Made by a program: the position numbers and the translations under genes | Part shown: piece by piece, positions 46,782 to 56,572 of the stretch | Numbering within the stretch: position 1 is the stretch's first letter | Layout of the letters: the number at the start of each line of letters is the position of its first letter | The notes under the pieces: generated by a model | Seen by the model: only the letters and a program-made list of their open reading frames with translations | What the model was told of the DNA's origin: nothing | Database searches by the model: none | Assembly: GCF_020831405.1 (NCBI RefSeq) | Contig: NZ_JAJHPU010000015.1 | Span: forward strand, 186,001-250,000 | Source of the DNA: Pseudomonas oryzagri | Lineage (GTDB): Bacteria > Pseudomonadota > Gammaproteobacteria > Pseudomonadales > Pseudomonadaceae | DNA length: 64,000 nt | Reading direction: 5' to 3'

Positions 46782-48710
46782 ATGTCCTTTACTTCCCTCG
46801 GTCTCTCCGAGGCCCTGGCCGGCGCCGTCGAAGCCGCCGGCTACGCCCAGCCCACTCCGGTGCAGCAACGCGCCATTCCCGCCGTCCTGCAGGGCCGCGA
46901 CCTGATGGTCGCCGCGCAGACCGGCACCGGCAAGACCGGCGGCTTCGCCCTGCCGGTGCTCGAACTGCTGTTCCCGGGCGGCCATCCCGACCGCGAACAC
47001 CGCCACGCCGCCAAGCAGCCGCGCGTGCTGGTCCTGACCCCGACCCGCGAGCTGGCCGCCCAGGTGCACGACAGCTTCAAGGTCTACGCCCGCGACCTGC
47101 CGCTGAAAAGCGCCTGCATCTTCGGCGGCGTCGGCATGAATCCGCAGGTCCAGGCGGTGGCCAAGGGCCTCGACGTGCTGGTCGCCTGCCCCGGCCGCCT
47201 GCTCGACCTGGCCAACCAGAAGGCCATCGACCTCGGCCACGTGGAAATCCTCGTCCTCGACGAAGCCGACCGCATGCTCGACATGGGCTTCATCCACGAC
47301 GTCAAGAAGGTGCTCGCCAAGCTGCCGGCCAAGCGCCAGAACCTGCTGTTCTCGGCGACCTTCTCCAAGGACATCACCGACCTCGCCGGCAAGCTGCTGC
47401 ACAACCCCGAGCGCATCGAGGTCACCCCGCCGAACACCACGGTGGAGCGCATCGAGCAGCGCATGTTCCGCATCGCCGCCACCCAGAAGCGCGCCCTGCT
47501 CGCCCACCTGGTGACCGTCGGCGCCTGGGAGCAGGTGCTGGTGTTCACCCGCACCAAGCACGGCGCCAACCGCCTGGCCGAGTACCTGTGCAAGCAGGGC
47601 CTGCCGGCCGCCGCGATCCACGGCAACAAGAGCCAGAACGCGCGCACCAAGGCACTGGCCGACTTCAAGGCCAACGCCGTGCGCATCCTGGTGGCCACCG
47701 ACATCGCTGCCCGCGGCCTGGACATCGACCAGCTGCCGCACGTGGTCAACTACGAGCTGCCCAACGTCGAGGAAGACTACGTCCACCGCATCGGCCGCAC
47801 CGGCCGCGCCGGGCGCAGCGGCGAGGCGATCTCGCTGGTGGCCCCGGACGAGGACAAGCTGCTCAAGGCCATCGAGCGGCTGACCAAGCAGCGCATCCCC
47901 GAAGGCGACATGCAGGGCTTCGACCCCAGCCAGGTGGTGGACAACGCGCCGGCCGACAGCGACGAGCGCCCGCCGCGCCAGGGCCGTGGCCACGGCCGCA
48001 AGGACCTGCCGCAGGAGCGCAAGGAGCGCCCGGCACGCGCCGCCAAGGCCGAGAAGAGCGAGTCCGGCGAGAACGCCGCCAAGCCGGCCCGCGGCGAGCG
48101 CAGCGCCAAGCCGGCGCGTGGCGAAAAGACCGACAAGGCGCAGGCCAAGCCGGCCCGCGGCGAGCGCCAGCGCGGCGACAAGGCCGGCCAGAGCGCCCAG
48201 GGCGGCGACAAGGGCCGCAACCGTCGTGACGGCCAGAGCCAAGGGCAGGGTCAGGGCCAGCGTCGCGGCAAGGCGGCGGTCCAAACGGCGCCCGGCGAGC
48301 TGCCGCTGCCGGCGCGTGCCGACCGCGACCCGGAGGCCTTCCTCGACGACGACTACGACAACTTCGGCAACAGCGTCGACTACGTCAGCCCCTACCAGGG
48401 CAAGAAGCAGGGCCGCGGCGGCCGTGGCCAGGGTGGCGGCAACCGCAACCAGGGCGGCCAGCAGGGCAATCGCGGCGGCAACGCCAATCGTGCCGCCCGC
48501 GACATCGGCCAGCGCGCCCGCGACAGCCTGCTGCGCGAGCCGCCGCTGCGCGAACCGGCCGCCGTACGCAGTCCCCGCGACACCCAGCCGGTGATCGTGC
48601 ACAAGCCCTCGCGCCTCGATCGTCTGCCCACCGCCGAGCAGCTCGACCAGCTCGAGCAGGACAGCCGCCCGCGCAGCGAGAAGCCGGCGCTGCTGACCCG
48701 CAACAAGTGA
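46782..48710 (+). CDS. rhlE: DEAD-box ATP-dependent RNA helicase RhlE
   Basis: 642 residues. Helicase core at about 1-385: Q motif [10 protein letters not shown], Walker A AQTGTGKT at about 46-53, [12 protein letters not shown] starting near 161, SAT near 190, and [11 protein letters not shown]. The remaining 250 residues are a low-complexity basic tail ([40 protein letters not shown]) of the RNA-binding kind. It remodels RNA, probably in ribosome assembly, cold growth or decay. ATG 46782 with AGGA upstream is preferred to a GTG at 46764. Confidence 0.95.
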   Translation: MSFTSLGLSEALAGAVEAAGYAQPTPVQQRAIPAVLQGRDLMVAAQTGTGKTGGFALPVLELLFPGGHPDREHRHAAKQPRVLVLTPTRELAAQVHDSFKVYARDLPLKSACIFGGVGMNPQVQAVAKGLDVLVACPGRLLDLANQKAIDLGHVEILVLDEADRMLDMGFIHDVKKVLAKLPAKRQNLLFSATFSKDITDLAGKLLHNPERIEVTPPNTTVERIEQRMFRIAATQKRALLAHLVTVGAWEQVLVFTRTKHGANRLAEYLCKQGLPAAAIHGNKSQNARTKALADFKANAVRILVATDIAARGLDIDQLPHVVNYELPNVEEDYVHRIGRTGRAGRSGEAISLVAPDEDKLLKAIERLTKQRIPEGDMQGFDPSQVVDNAPADSDERPPRQGRGHGRKDLPQERKERPARAAKAEKSESGENAAKPARGERSAKPARGEKTDKAQAKPARGERQRGDKAGQSAQGGDKGRNRRDGQSQGQGQGQRRGKAAVQTAPGELPLPARADRDPEAFLDDDYDNFGNSVDYVSPYQGKKQGRGGRGQGGGNRNQGGQQGNRGGNANRAARDIGQRARDSLLREPPLREPAAVRSPRDTQPVIVHKPSRLDRLPTAEQLDQLEQDSRPRSEKPALLTRNK

Positions 48711-48717
48711 GTCGACG

Positions 48718-48740
48718 CCCCGCCGCCCGCGGCGGGGTTC
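48718..48740. terminator. Two-way terminator between rhlE and the binding-protein gene
   Basis: Stem CCCCGCCGC (48718-48726) / GCGGCGGGG (48729-48737) between convergent stops at 48710 and 48744. Followed by TTCCCCT on the plus strand, so T content is low. Confidence 0.55.
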
Positions 48741-48743
48741 CCC

Positions 48744-49778
48744 TCAGCGCAGCGGCGGCGGGAAGAACAGCCCGCCGTCGCGCCACAGCCGATTGAAGCC
48801 GCGCGGCAGACCCAGCGCCGAACCCTTGCCCAGGTTGCGCTCGTAGATCTGCGCGTAGTTGCCGACTTGCGCCAGCACCTGGCGCGCCCAGTCGTCCTCG
48901 AGGCCCAGCGCCTGTCCCAGTCCCGGTACGCGTCCGGCCAGCGCCAGCTGCTCGTGGCCGGCCTCACTGCCGAGCGCGCCTAGGTTGTCCGCGCCCAAGC
49001 CGTGCAATTCGCCCAGCTGGGTGACGTTGATCGTCCAGCGCACCAGGTTGAACCAGCGTTCGTCGCCGGCCGCCACGTAGGGGCCGAGCGGCTCGCGCGA
49101 CAGCGACTCGTCGAGCAGACGCCAGCGCGCGGGATCGGCGATGCGGCTGGCGCGCGCGGCGGCCAGCTCCGAACGGTCGCCGCTGACCAGTTCGCAGTCG
49201 CGGCGCAGGAAGCGGTTGAGGCGCTCCTCGGTCTGCGCCGCCAGCAGCGGGCGCAGGTCGAGACCGCGGCTGCGCGAGACGTCGTCGAGGTTGGCCGCCG
49301 TGGTGGTGCCGGCCTGCACGCAGACGCTGCGTCCGCGGGCATCCTCCAGGCGGCGCACCGGGCTGTCGGCCCACACCATCAGCGCCTGGCCGTCGAAGAA
49401 GGTCGGCGCGACGAAGCGCACTCCCAGCTCGAGGTCGCGGGCGTAGGTCCAGGTGGCCATGCCGAAGGCGATGTCCACCTCGCCACGCACCAATGCCTTG
49501 AACTTGTTGGCGGTGTTGATCCGTTCGATCTCCACCGCCTCGCCGCTGCCCAGCACCGCCGCCGCCACCGCGCGGCAGAAGTCGACGTCGAAGCCGGCGG
49601 GACGCCCGTTGGCGTCGATGCCGCCGAAGCCCGGCGTGCCGTCCACCGCGCAGCGCAGGACACCGCGCGCCTGCACCTGCGCCAGGGTATCCGCCGCCGC
49701 GCTGCCCGCTGCCGTCCCCAAGCCGAGCAGCACCACCGCGCCTGCCCATACCCTCGCCCTGCTCCGTGTCGTCCGCAT
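48744..49778 (-). CDS. Amino-acid ABC transporter substrate-binding protein (SBP_bac_3)
   Basis: 344 residues from ATG 49778, preceded by AGGAGG. Signal peptide at about 1-30 (ending SAAA|D), then the AapJ/family-3 solute-binding fold: VLRCAVDGTPGFGGIDANGR, FDVDFCRAVAAAVLG, FKALVRGEVDIAFGMATWTY, LGVRFVAPTFFDGQALMVW, and NYAQIYERNLGKGSALGLPRG. It resembles general L-amino-acid binding proteins but no permease or ATPase genes are next to it, so it is an orphan here. Confidence 0.9.
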   Translation of the reverse strand: MRTTRSRARVWAGAVVLLGLGTAAGSAAADTLAQVQARGVLRCAVDGTPGFGGIDANGRPAGFDVDFCRAVAAAVLGSGEAVEIERINTANKFKALVRGEVDIAFGMATWTYARDLELGVRFVAPTFFDGQALMVWADSPVRRLEDARGRSVCVQAGTTTAANLDDVSRSRGLDLRPLLAAQTEERLNRFLRRDCELVSGDRSELAAARASRIADPARWRLLDESLSREPLGPYVAAGDERWFNLVRWTINVTQLGELHGLGADNLGALGSEAGHEQLALAGRVPGLGQALGLEDDWARQVLAQVGNYAQIYERNLGKGSALGLPRGFNRLWRDGGLFFPPPLR

Positions 49779-49897
49779 GTCCTGGCCTCCTGGCTGGGCG
49801 GCCGCCGGCACGGCCGCATGTGGCCATATGCTAGCATTTCGCTATAAGCCTTCTGCCAGAACGACGCCCGGCCCGCGCCCGGCGTCCGGAGATCCCC

Positions 49898-51325
49898 ATG
49901 ACCGAGCCAGCCCCGCGTCTTCGCGGCAGCGTGCGCGCCCGCCTGCGCCGCTTTTCCTGGCTGATGCTCGGCGTGGTGCTGCTGGCCATCCTCAGCCTGC
50001 TGGTCAGCCAGTTCTGGCTGGAGCGCACCAGCCTGCGCCTGCAGCGCTCGCTGCTGCCGCACTGGCAGACCGCGCAGCAGCTGAACACCGACACCCGCGC
50101 CCTCGCCGCCCAGGCCGCCCGCCTGCCGCTGGCGCTCGGCGAGGGCGAGCTGGACACCCTGCTCATGCAGGTGGAAAGCCGCCTGACGCTGCTCGACGAG
50201 GACCTCGACCGCCTGTTCCGCCATACCGGCGAGAGCCGCGATGTCGCCAGCCTGCGCCAGGCCGTCGCGCAACTGCACACCACCATCGCCCGTGCCGGCG
50301 CGGTCACCCGCCAGCGCATCGCCGTGGAGGCCGCTGCGCGCGATGCCGCGGGCAGTCGGCAGAGCGATGCCCTGCGGCGGATGGAGCGCGACCTGGCGCG
50401 GCTGCTGGACGAGCAGACGGTGGTGCTGACCAGCTACGCCAGCGCGCTGGCCAGCGACGCCGACCGTCTGCTGCTGGCCCAGCGCAACGAGTTCGCCCTC
50501 AAGCACTGGCTGCAGACCCTGCTGATCCTGCTCGCCGGCCTGACCATCGCCATCCTGCTGGTGGCCCAGTCCAACCTGCTTGAGCGCCAGCTGCTGCAAC
50601 GCATCGACGCCCTGCGGCGCAGCATGCTGAGCGGCGCGATCGACGCGCGGCTGCTGAGCGGCGACGGGCGCGGCGACGAGCTCGACGCCATGCAGGCCGA
50701 ACTGGCGCGCCTGCTCGGCCGCCTGACCCAGCAGAACCTGGCCCTCGAGCAGTTGGCCACCACCGACCCGCTGACCGGCCTGGCCAACCGTCGGCGCCTG
50801 TTCGAGCTGCTGGAATACGAGATGGCGCGCCAGCGGCGGACGCCGCGAGCGCTGTCGCTGCTGCTGATCGACATCGACCACTTCAAGCGGGTCAACGACA
50901 GCTGGGGGCACAACGCGGGCGACCGGGTGTTGCTCGGTCTCGCCAAGGTCCTGCTGAGCGGCCTGCGCCAGGCCGACCTGACGGCCCGTTACGGGGGGGA
51001 GGAGTTTCTCGTGGTGCTGCCGGACACCAACGCCGCCGGCGCGCTGGCGGTGGCCGAACTGATCCGCCAGCGGGTCGCGGCCAGTCAGCTGTCGCTGGCG
51101 GAGGGGCAGACCCTGCAGCTCACCGTCAGCATCGGCGCCGCCACCCTGCAGGGCGAGGAGAGCATCGCCAGCCTGATCGACCGCGCCGACCGCGCCCTGT
51201 ATCAGGCCAAACATCAGGGGCGCAATCGGGTATGCAGCCTGGCCGCGGAGGAAACCGCTGCGTCGGGCGCCGCTGCGTCGGGCAAGGCCGTCGCCGACGA
51301 CGGCCTGCCGCCGGGTGGCCACTAA
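49898..51325 (+). CDS. Membrane-bound diguanylate cyclase (GGDEF protein)
   Basis: 475 residues. Two membrane helices (about 18-42 and 196-220) enclose a periplasmic helical sensor domain, followed by a HAMP-like linker and the GGDEF domain (about 285-455). The active-site loop is RYGGEEF (near 366-372), a functional variant, and the inhibitory I-site RQAD lies five residues before it. DPLTGLANRRR and IDIDHFKRVND are intact, so c-di-GMP synthesis with product inhibition is expected. No EAL domain. Confidence 0.93.
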   Translation: MTEPAPRLRGSVRARLRRFSWLMLGVVLLAILSLLVSQFWLERTSLRLQRSLLPHWQTAQQLNTDTRALAAQAARLPLALGEGELDTLLMQVESRLTLLDEDLDRLFRHTGESRDVASLRQAVAQLHTTIARAGAVTRQRIAVEAAARDAAGSRQSDALRRMERDLARLLDEQTVVLTSYASALASDADRLLLAQRNEFALKHWLQTLLILLAGLTIAILLVAQSNLLERQLLQRIDALRRSMLSGAIDARLLSGDGRGDELDAMQAELARLLGRLTQQNLALEQLATTDPLTGLANRRRLFELLEYEMARQRRTPRALSLLLIDIDHFKRVNDSWGHNAGDRVLLGLAKVLLSGLRQADLTARYGGEEFLVVLPDTNAAGALAVAELIRQRVAASQLSLAEGQTLQLTVSIGAATLQGEESIASLIDRADRALYQAKHQGRNRVCSLAAEETAASGAAASGKAVADDGLPPGGH

Positions 51326-51373
51326 CCGTCGGCTCGGCGCTGGCGCCCAGCCCGGCCGGTGGCCGCTCGCGTG

Positions 51374-51949
51374 TTACTGGCGGACGCCTTCGACCGAGAT
51401 GATCAGCTCCACTTCCTGGGAAGCCGGGCCGAGGTCCTTCTGGATGTCGAAGTCCTTCAGGGCGAGCTTGGTGCTGCCCTGGAAGCCGGCGCGGTAGCCG
51501 CCCCACGGGTCCTTGCCTTCGCCGATGAACTTGGCGGCGATCACCACCGGCTTGGTCACGCCGTTGAGGGTCAGGTTACCGGTGATGTCGGCGGTACCCT
51601 CACCGGTGGATTTCACGCTGGTGGACTCGAAGGTCGCGGTCGGGTGCTTGGCGACGTTCAGGAAGTCGCCGCTGCGCAGGTGCTTGTCGCGCTCGGCGTG
51701 GTTGGAGTCGACGCTGGCGGTCTGCAGTTCGACCTTGACCTTGCTGGCTTCCGGCTTGGCGGCGTCGAAGCTGAAGGAGCCGTCGAAGTCGTTGAAGGTG
51801 CCGTACAGCCAGCTGTAGCCGAGGTGGCTGATCTTGAAGTTGACGAAGGCGTGCTGGCCTTCCTTGTCGATCTTGTAGTCGGCGGCCATGGCCTGCGCGC
51901 CGAACAGCAGGGAACCGAGGCTCAGGGCCAGGAGGGATTTCTTCAGCAT
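51374..51949 (-). CDS. YceI-family periplasmic protein
   Basis: 191 residues with a signal peptide ending AMA|A (about 1-22) and the YceI lipocalin-like barrel: [70 protein letters not shown]. Members bind isoprenoids such as ubiquinone precursors. It follows the cytochrome b561 gene by 33 bp in one operon, the common pairing. Confidence 0.93.
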   Translation of the reverse strand: MLKKSLLALSLGSLLFGAQAMAADYKIDKEGQHAFVNFKISHLGYSWLYGTFNDFDGSFSFDAAKPEASKVKVELQTASVDSNHAERDKHLRSGDFLNVAKHPTATFESTSVKSTGEGTADITGNLTLNGVTKPVVIAAKFIGEGKDPWGGYRAGFQGSTKLALKDFDIQKDLGPASQEVELIISVEGVRQ

Positions 51950-51982
51950 GGAAAGACTCCGTTGCAGTTGAGTGCGTGAAGG

Positions 51983-52537
51983 TCAGTCGCGCGCCTGGCC
52001 GAGCATGCGGACCAGGGTGGCGTCGCGATCGATGAAGTGATGCTTGAGGGCCGCCAGGGCGTGCAGCACGGCCAGGCCGACCAATCCCCAGGCCAGCCAG
52101 CGGTGCACGACCCCGGCGACATCTTCCTGGTTGGGCAGGCCGCTCAGGGTCGCCGGCACGGCGAACCAGCCGAACACCTCGATGGCGCGGCCATCGGCGG
52201 TGGAGATCAGGTAGCCGGAGAGCATCAGGGCGAACAGGCCGAGGTACAGCAGGCCGTGCGCCAGCGCCGAGCCACGACGGGTCAGCGCGCCATGATTGGC
52301 CGGTGCGGCGGGCGGCGGGCTGAGCAGACGCCAGCCCACACGCAGCAGCATGGCGAAGAACAGCAGGATGCCGATGCTCTTGTGCAGTGCGGGGCCGGTG
52401 CGATACCAGCTGCTGTAGTAGTCGAGACCGACCATCCACAGGCCGAGACCGAACAGGCCGAACACGGCCAGAGCCACGCCCCAGTGCAGGAGGATGCTGA
52501 GCAGCCCGTAGCGGTGGGGGGAGTTGCGCCATTGCAT
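51983..52537 (-). CDS. Cytochrome b561 (bacterial type)
   Basis: 184 residues with four membrane helices. Haem-ligating histidines are probably H18 (LLHWGVAL), H52 (ALHKSIGILLF), H145 (VVHRWLAW) and H159 (AVLHALAALKHH), the pattern of the E. coli CybB/YodB family. It would pass electrons between quinone and a periplasmic acceptor; the downstream yceI product may carry a quinone. Start ATG 52537; the region 52538-52706 holds its promoter and that of bioA, divergently. Confidence 0.92.
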   Translation of the reverse strand: MQWRNSPHRYGLLSILLHWGVALAVFGLFGLGLWMVGLDYYSSWYRTGPALHKSIGILLFFAMLLRVGWRLLSPPPAAPANHGALTRRGSALAHGLLYLGLFALMLSGYLISTADGRAIEVFGWFAVPATLSGLPNQEDVAGVVHRWLAWGLVGLAVLHALAALKHHFIDRDATLVRMLGQARD

Positions 52538-52706
52538 GAGAAAGCTTCCCGTTAAAAGCGTGGAGGAAAGACTATCAACAAACCCATCGGGTTAAAGCGG
52601 AATTTCTGGTTCAAAACAATTCAATTGCTCGATGGGTCGTTGGTCCTGCCCATGCCCTCGCGACGGGGCTAAACTGTGCGACCTGACCGTTCGAGGAGCG
52701 TCGCCG

Positions 52707-54110
52707 ATGAGCCGCAATCAACAGTGGATGGAGCGCGACCTGGCCGTGCTCTGGCACCCCTGCACGCAGATGAAGGATCACGAGCAGTTGCCGCTGATCC
52801 CGATCCGCTCAGGCTCCGGCGTGTGGCTGGAGGACTTCGACGGCAGGCGCTACCTGGATGCGGTCAGCTCCTGGTGGGTCAACGTGTTCGGCCACGCCAA
52901 CCCGCGCATCAACGCGCGCATCCGCCAGCAGCTCGACAGCCTCGAGCACGTGATGCTCGCGGGCTTCAGCCACCAGCCGGTGATCGAGCTGTCCGAACGC
53001 CTGGTGGCGCTCACCCCGCCGGGGCTCGACCGGGTGTTCTACGCCGACAACGGCTCCTCGGGCATCGAGGTGGCGCTGAAGATGAGCTTCCACTACTGGC
53101 GCAACGCCGGCCGCGACGGCAAGCAGCGCTTCGTCACCCTGACCAACAGCTATCACGGCGAGACCGTGGCGGCCATGTCGGTGGGCGACGTGGCTCTCTT
53201 CACCGACACCTACAAGCCGCTGCTGCTGGACACCTTCAAGGTGCCCAGCCCCGACTGCTACCTGCGCCCGGAGGGAGTGAGCTGGGAGGAGCATTCGCGG
53301 ACCATGTTCGCCCACATGGAGCGGACCCTCGCCGAGCATCATGCCGAGATCGCCGCGGTGATCGTTGAGCCGCTGATCCAGGGCGCCGGCGGCATGCGCA
53401 TGTACCATCCGATCTACCTCAAGCTGTTGCGCGAGGCCTGCGACCGCTATCAGGTGCACCTGATCCACGACGAAATCGCCGTCGGCTTCGGCCGCACCGG
53501 GACCATGTTCGCCTGCGAGCAGGCCGGCATCACCCCGGACTTCCTGGTGCTGTCCAAGGCGCTCACTGGCGGCTACCTGCCGATGGCCGCGGTACTGACC
53601 AGCGACGACGTCTACCAGGCGTTCTACGCCGACTACGCTACCCTGCGCGCGTTCCTGCACTCGCACACCTATACCGGCAACCCGCTGGCCTGCGCCGCCG
53701 CCCTGGCGACCCTGGAGATCTTCGAGCAGGACAACGTTATCGAGAACAACAAGGCGCTGGCCGCGCGCATGGCTCGCGCCACCGCCCACCTCGCGGACCA
53801 CCCGCACGTCGCCGAGGTGCGCCAGACCGGCATGGCGCTGGCCATCGAGATGGTCGCCGACAAGGCGAGCAAGACCCCCTACCCCTGGCAGGAGCGCCGC
53901 GGCCTCGCGGTCTACCAGCACGCCCTGGCGCGCGGTGCGCTGCTGCGCCCGCTGGGCAGCGTGGTGTACTTCCTGCCGCCCTACGTGATCAGCGAGGAGG
54001 AGATCGACTTCCTCGCCACGGTGGCCAGCGAGGGCATCGATCTGGCCACCCGCGAGGCGGTCGGCCCGCTGGCGACGGGCGGCCCGCGCAGCTTCCACGA
54101 TCCGGGCTGA
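52707..54110 (+). CDS. bioA: Adenosylmethionine-8-amino-7-oxononanoate aminotransferase
   Basis: 467 residues, class III PLP aminotransferase. DAVSSWWVNVFGHANPRIN, YADNGSSGIEVALKMSFHYW, SYHGETVAAMSVG, HDEIAVGFGRTGTMFACE and the PLP lysine K284 in LSKALTGGYLPM. WHPCTQM at the N-terminus is the BioA signature. It converts KAPA to DAPA in biotin synthesis using SAM as amino donor. GAGGAG lies before ATG 52707. No other bio genes are in the window. Confidence 0.95.
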   Translation: MSRNQQWMERDLAVLWHPCTQMKDHEQLPLIPIRSGSGVWLEDFDGRRYLDAVSSWWVNVFGHANPRINARIRQQLDSLEHVMLAGFSHQPVIELSERLVALTPPGLDRVFYADNGSSGIEVALKMSFHYWRNAGRDGKQRFVTLTNSYHGETVAAMSVGDVALFTDTYKPLLLDTFKVPSPDCYLRPEGVSWEEHSRTMFAHMERTLAEHHAEIAAVIVEPLIQGAGGMRMYHPIYLKLLREACDRYQVHLIHDEIAVGFGRTGTMFACEQAGITPDFLVLSKALTGGYLPMAAVLTSDDVYQAFYADYATLRAFLHSHTYTGNPLACAAALATLEIFEQDNVIENNKALAARMARATAHLADHPHVAEVRQTGMALAIEMVADKASKTPYPWQERRGLAVYQHALARGALLRPLGSVVYFLPPYVISEEEIDFLATVASEGIDLATREAVGPLATGGPRSFHDPG

Positions 54111-54266
54111 CGGACCGGCGGGATTACTCCGCCGGCACGGCCGCCTCCGCTGTGCAGACGACCTGCCGGTTTCTCGCGTCCGCACAGCAATCGCAGCGAG
54201 AGCCTCCAGCGCGAGGCGCCGGCAGGTTAAGCTTGCGCCCCGTCATCCACAGCCAGCGTTCCCGTC

Positions 54267-54986
54267 ATGCGCCTGTCCCGCTTCTTCATCGATGCCCCCC
54301 TGTCCCTCGGTCGCCAGCAGCTGCCCGAGGCGCAGGCCCACTACATCGGCCGCGTGCTGCGGCTCGCCGTCGGCGACGCCGTGCAGCTGTTCGACGGCAG
54401 CGGCCACGAATACCGCGGCGCCCTGGTCGAGGTGGGCAAGAAGAGCGTAGAGGTGGAGCTGCACGAGCAACTGGCTGGGTTGGCCGAGTCGCCGCTGCGC
54501 ATCCACCTCGGCCAGGGCCTGTCGCGCGGCGAGCGCATGGACTGGGCGATCCAGAAGGCCACCGAGCTGGGGGTGGCGGAAATCACCCCGATCGTCAGCG
54601 AACGCTGCGAGGTGCGCCTCAAGGACGAGCGCGCCGACAAGCGCCTGGCCCACTGGCGACAGATCGCCATCAGCGCCTGCGAACAGTGCGGCCGTTCGGT
54701 GCTGCCGACCATCCATGCGCCACTCGGCCTCGCCGACTGGCTGGCGCAGACCGAGGCGGAGCTGAAGCTGGTGCTGCATCCGGTGGCCTCGCCACTGAGC
54801 GGCCACGCGCGGCCGGCCACCCTGGCCTTTCTGATCGGCCCCGAGGGCGGTCTGGGCGACGCCGAGGTGGCCGCGGCGCAGCGCGCCGGCTACCAGGCCG
54901 CGCGCCTCGGTCCGCGCGTGCTGCGCACCGAAACCGCGCCGGTGGTGGCGCTCAGTGTGGCGCAGCAGCTGTGGGGCGACTTCTGA
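54267..54986 (+). CDS. rsmE: 16S rRNA (uracil-1498-N3)-methyltransferase RsmE
   Basis: 239 residues, the SPOUT family. N-terminal PUA-like domain (MRLSRFFIDAPLS, HYIGRVLRLAVGDAVQLFDG), then the knotted methyltransferase domain with KATELGVAEITPIVSERC, CEQCGRSVLPTI, and the SAM site LIGPEGGLGDAEVAAA and LGPRVLRTETAPVVAL. Same strand as bioA, 156 bp after it, with a short hairpin (54115-54135) between. A terminator follows. Confidence 0.96.
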   Translation: MRLSRFFIDAPLSLGRQQLPEAQAHYIGRVLRLAVGDAVQLFDGSGHEYRGALVEVGKKSVEVELHEQLAGLAESPLRIHLGQGLSRGERMDWAIQKATELGVAEITPIVSERCEVRLKDERADKRLAHWRQIAISACEQCGRSVLPTIHAPLGLADWLAQTEAELKLVLHPVASPLSGHARPATLAFLIGPEGGLGDAEVAAAQRAGYQAARLGPRVLRTETAPVVALSVAQQLWGDF

Positions 54987-55015
54987 GCTGACGCTCGCCC
55001 AGGCCCGCAAACGCA

Positions 55016-55045
55016 ACAGGCCCGCCGAGGCGGGCCTGTGGTCGG
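55016..55045. terminator. Terminator between convergent rsmE and chpC
   Basis: Perfect 11-bp stem ACAGGCCCGCC (55016-55026) / GGCGGGCCTGT (55029-55039) with a minimal loop. Usable on both strands, though only weak T runs follow. Confidence 0.65.
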
Positions 55046-55059
55046 CTAACGGCAGCGGC

Positions 55060-55536
55060 TCAGATCAGGCCGATATCCGCCAGGCGTTGCTCGACGGCGA
55101 TCAGGTCGGGGATACGCGCCACCATGCCCTCGACCAGCGCCGACTCCATCTCCAGCGCCGCCAGCGGCGCGCCGGCGGGGGCCAGGCTGGCATCCAGCTT
55201 GTACGGGCGCGGAATGCCCTGCACCAGCAGGGCGAAGAACTTCAGGTGCGCACGGCCACCGATGGCGTTGATCACCGCGATGCGCGCGCCGGCCGCCGGC
55301 TCGGGCGCGGCCACACCGCTGGACAGGGTCTCGAACGACAGCAGCGGCAGGCGCAGGTCGCGCCAGCTGATGTCGCCCAGGTACCACTCGGGCGCACCGG
55401 ACTGCGTCTCGACCGGGCGCAGGTTGATCAACTCGGCCAGGGCCACGCTGGGCAGCAACAGGGTGCGGTCGCTGAGAGGCAGCAGCAGGCTGCTGAGGGC
55501 TTTCACCGTGCTGCCGGCAACGGGGGCTTGACTCAT
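55060..55536 (-). CDS. chpC: ChpC-like CheW-domain protein
   Basis: 158 residues, a single CheW-like domain (LLLPLSDRTLLLPSVALAEL, EWYLGDISWRDLRLPLLSFE, IAVINAIGGRAHLKFFALLV). It follows chpB by 16 bp. In P. aeruginosa ChpC is an adaptor that can link chemoreceptors to the ChpA kinase for twitching motility. No chpD or chpE follows here; rsmE lies directly beyond. Confidence 0.88.
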   Translation of the reverse strand: MSQAPVAGSTVKALSSLLLPLSDRTLLLPSVALAELINLRPVETQSGAPEWYLGDISWRDLRLPLLSFETLSSGVAAPEPAAGARIAVINAIGGRAHLKFFALLVQGIPRPYKLDASLAPAGAPLAALEMESALVEGMVARIPDLIAVEQRLADIGLI

Positions 55537-55552
55537 TGGGGACTCCCGGAAA

Positions 55553-56572
55553 TCACTTGTCGTACTGCTCGGCCAGACGCGTCACCAGCGCCTCGGCCAG
55601 CTCGCGCGGCGTCGCACTGAGGGTGCTGTAACCGCCATCGCGCAGGCTGTCGGGCATGCTCGGGCAGGCGCAGCTGTCGCCCTTCTGGGTCCAGATCAAG
55701 CCACCCTGGCGGCGCACGTAGGCGGCGGCGGCACTGCCGTCGCTGCCCATGCCGCTGAAGGCGATGACCCCGCAGCAGGAGGGGAAGTGCTGGGCCAGGT
55801 TGAGCATCATCTGGTCGATCGACGGGCTGTAGGGCTCCGGCCAGGGCCGTGGCAGGATGCGCATGCGGCTGTCCTCGTCGAAGGACAGCTCCTGGCTGAT
55901 CGGCGCCACCACCACCTCGCCGCAGCGCACCCGATCGCCGTCGCGCGCCAGGTTGACCGGCCACTGGCTATGGCGGCCGACCGCCTGCGGCAGGCGCTGC
56001 TCGAACGAGGGATCGATGTGCTGGGCGTAGACGAAGCCCAGCGGCAAGCCGGCCGGCAAGGCGTCGAGGAACTCCTTGACCGCCTGCGGCCCACCCAGCG
56101 ATGCCGCCAGCAGCCACACCTGGCGCGCCGGCTGGCCGGCGCTGCCGGTGGCCGCCAGGGCGTCCGGCAGGCGCAGCTGCGAAGGGGTCTGGCCCTGCTG
56201 CAGGAGGGCCTCCAGGCTTGGCCCGACCGCCCGTGCCGGGTCGCCGACCAGGCGCTTGAGCTTGCCGACCAGGCGCCGCTCCCAGCGTGGGTAGTGCTCG
56301 GAACTGCGCTCCGGCGCCTGGCCCTCGCCGAACAGCACTGGCGCGCTGGCCCGCTCGAGAAGCAGGTCGATCAGCGGGGAATCCTCCATCTGCGCCAGAT
56401 CGACCAGCCACAGATCGGGACTGCACTCCTCCAGTTGCGCATCGTCCAGCCGCTGCGGATCGCAGTTGAGCAGGACCTGATAACCGTTGGCCTGCAGGGT
56501 CTGCTGCAGCACGTGGCGCTGCAGCGAAGTATCGGCGATGACCGCGACGCGGCCGCTGCTACGTTCACTCAT
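55553..56572 (-). CDS. chpB: ChpB-like CheB methylesterase
   Basis: 339 residues. The C-terminal CheB methylesterase has its catalytic triad: S158 in LLAASLGG, H185 in YAQHIDPSFEQRLPQ, D278 in FSGMGSDGS. The N-terminal about 110 residues resemble a receiver (VAVIADTSLQRHVLQQTL, DLWLVDLAQME) but with altered acidic sites, so phosphorylation is doubtful. It would demethylate the PilJ receptor. Its start overlaps the chpA end by 8 bases (56565-56572). Confidence 0.92.
   Translation of the reverse strand: MSERSSGRVAVIADTSLQRHVLQQTLQANGYQVLLNCDPQRLDDAQLEECSPDLWLVDLAQMEDSPLIDLLLERASAPVLFGEGQAPERSSEHYPRWERRLVGKLKRLVGDPARAVGPSLEALLQQGQTPSQLRLPDALAATGSAGQPARQVWLLAASLGGPQAVKEFLDALPAGLPLGFVYAQHIDPSFEQRLPQAVGRHSQWPVNLARDGDRVRCGEVVVAPISQELSFDEDSRMRILPRPWPEPYSPSIDQMMLNLAQHFPSCCGVIAFSGMGSDGSAAAAYVRRQGGLIWTQKGDSCACPSMPDSLRDGGYSTLSATPRELAEALVTRLAEQYDK

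Noticed and set aside
46488..48602. 704-codon minus-strand open frame opposite rhlE
   Set aside because: Ala/Leu/Val-rich shadow of the helicase gene, including its repetitive tail; no ribosome-binding site or family.
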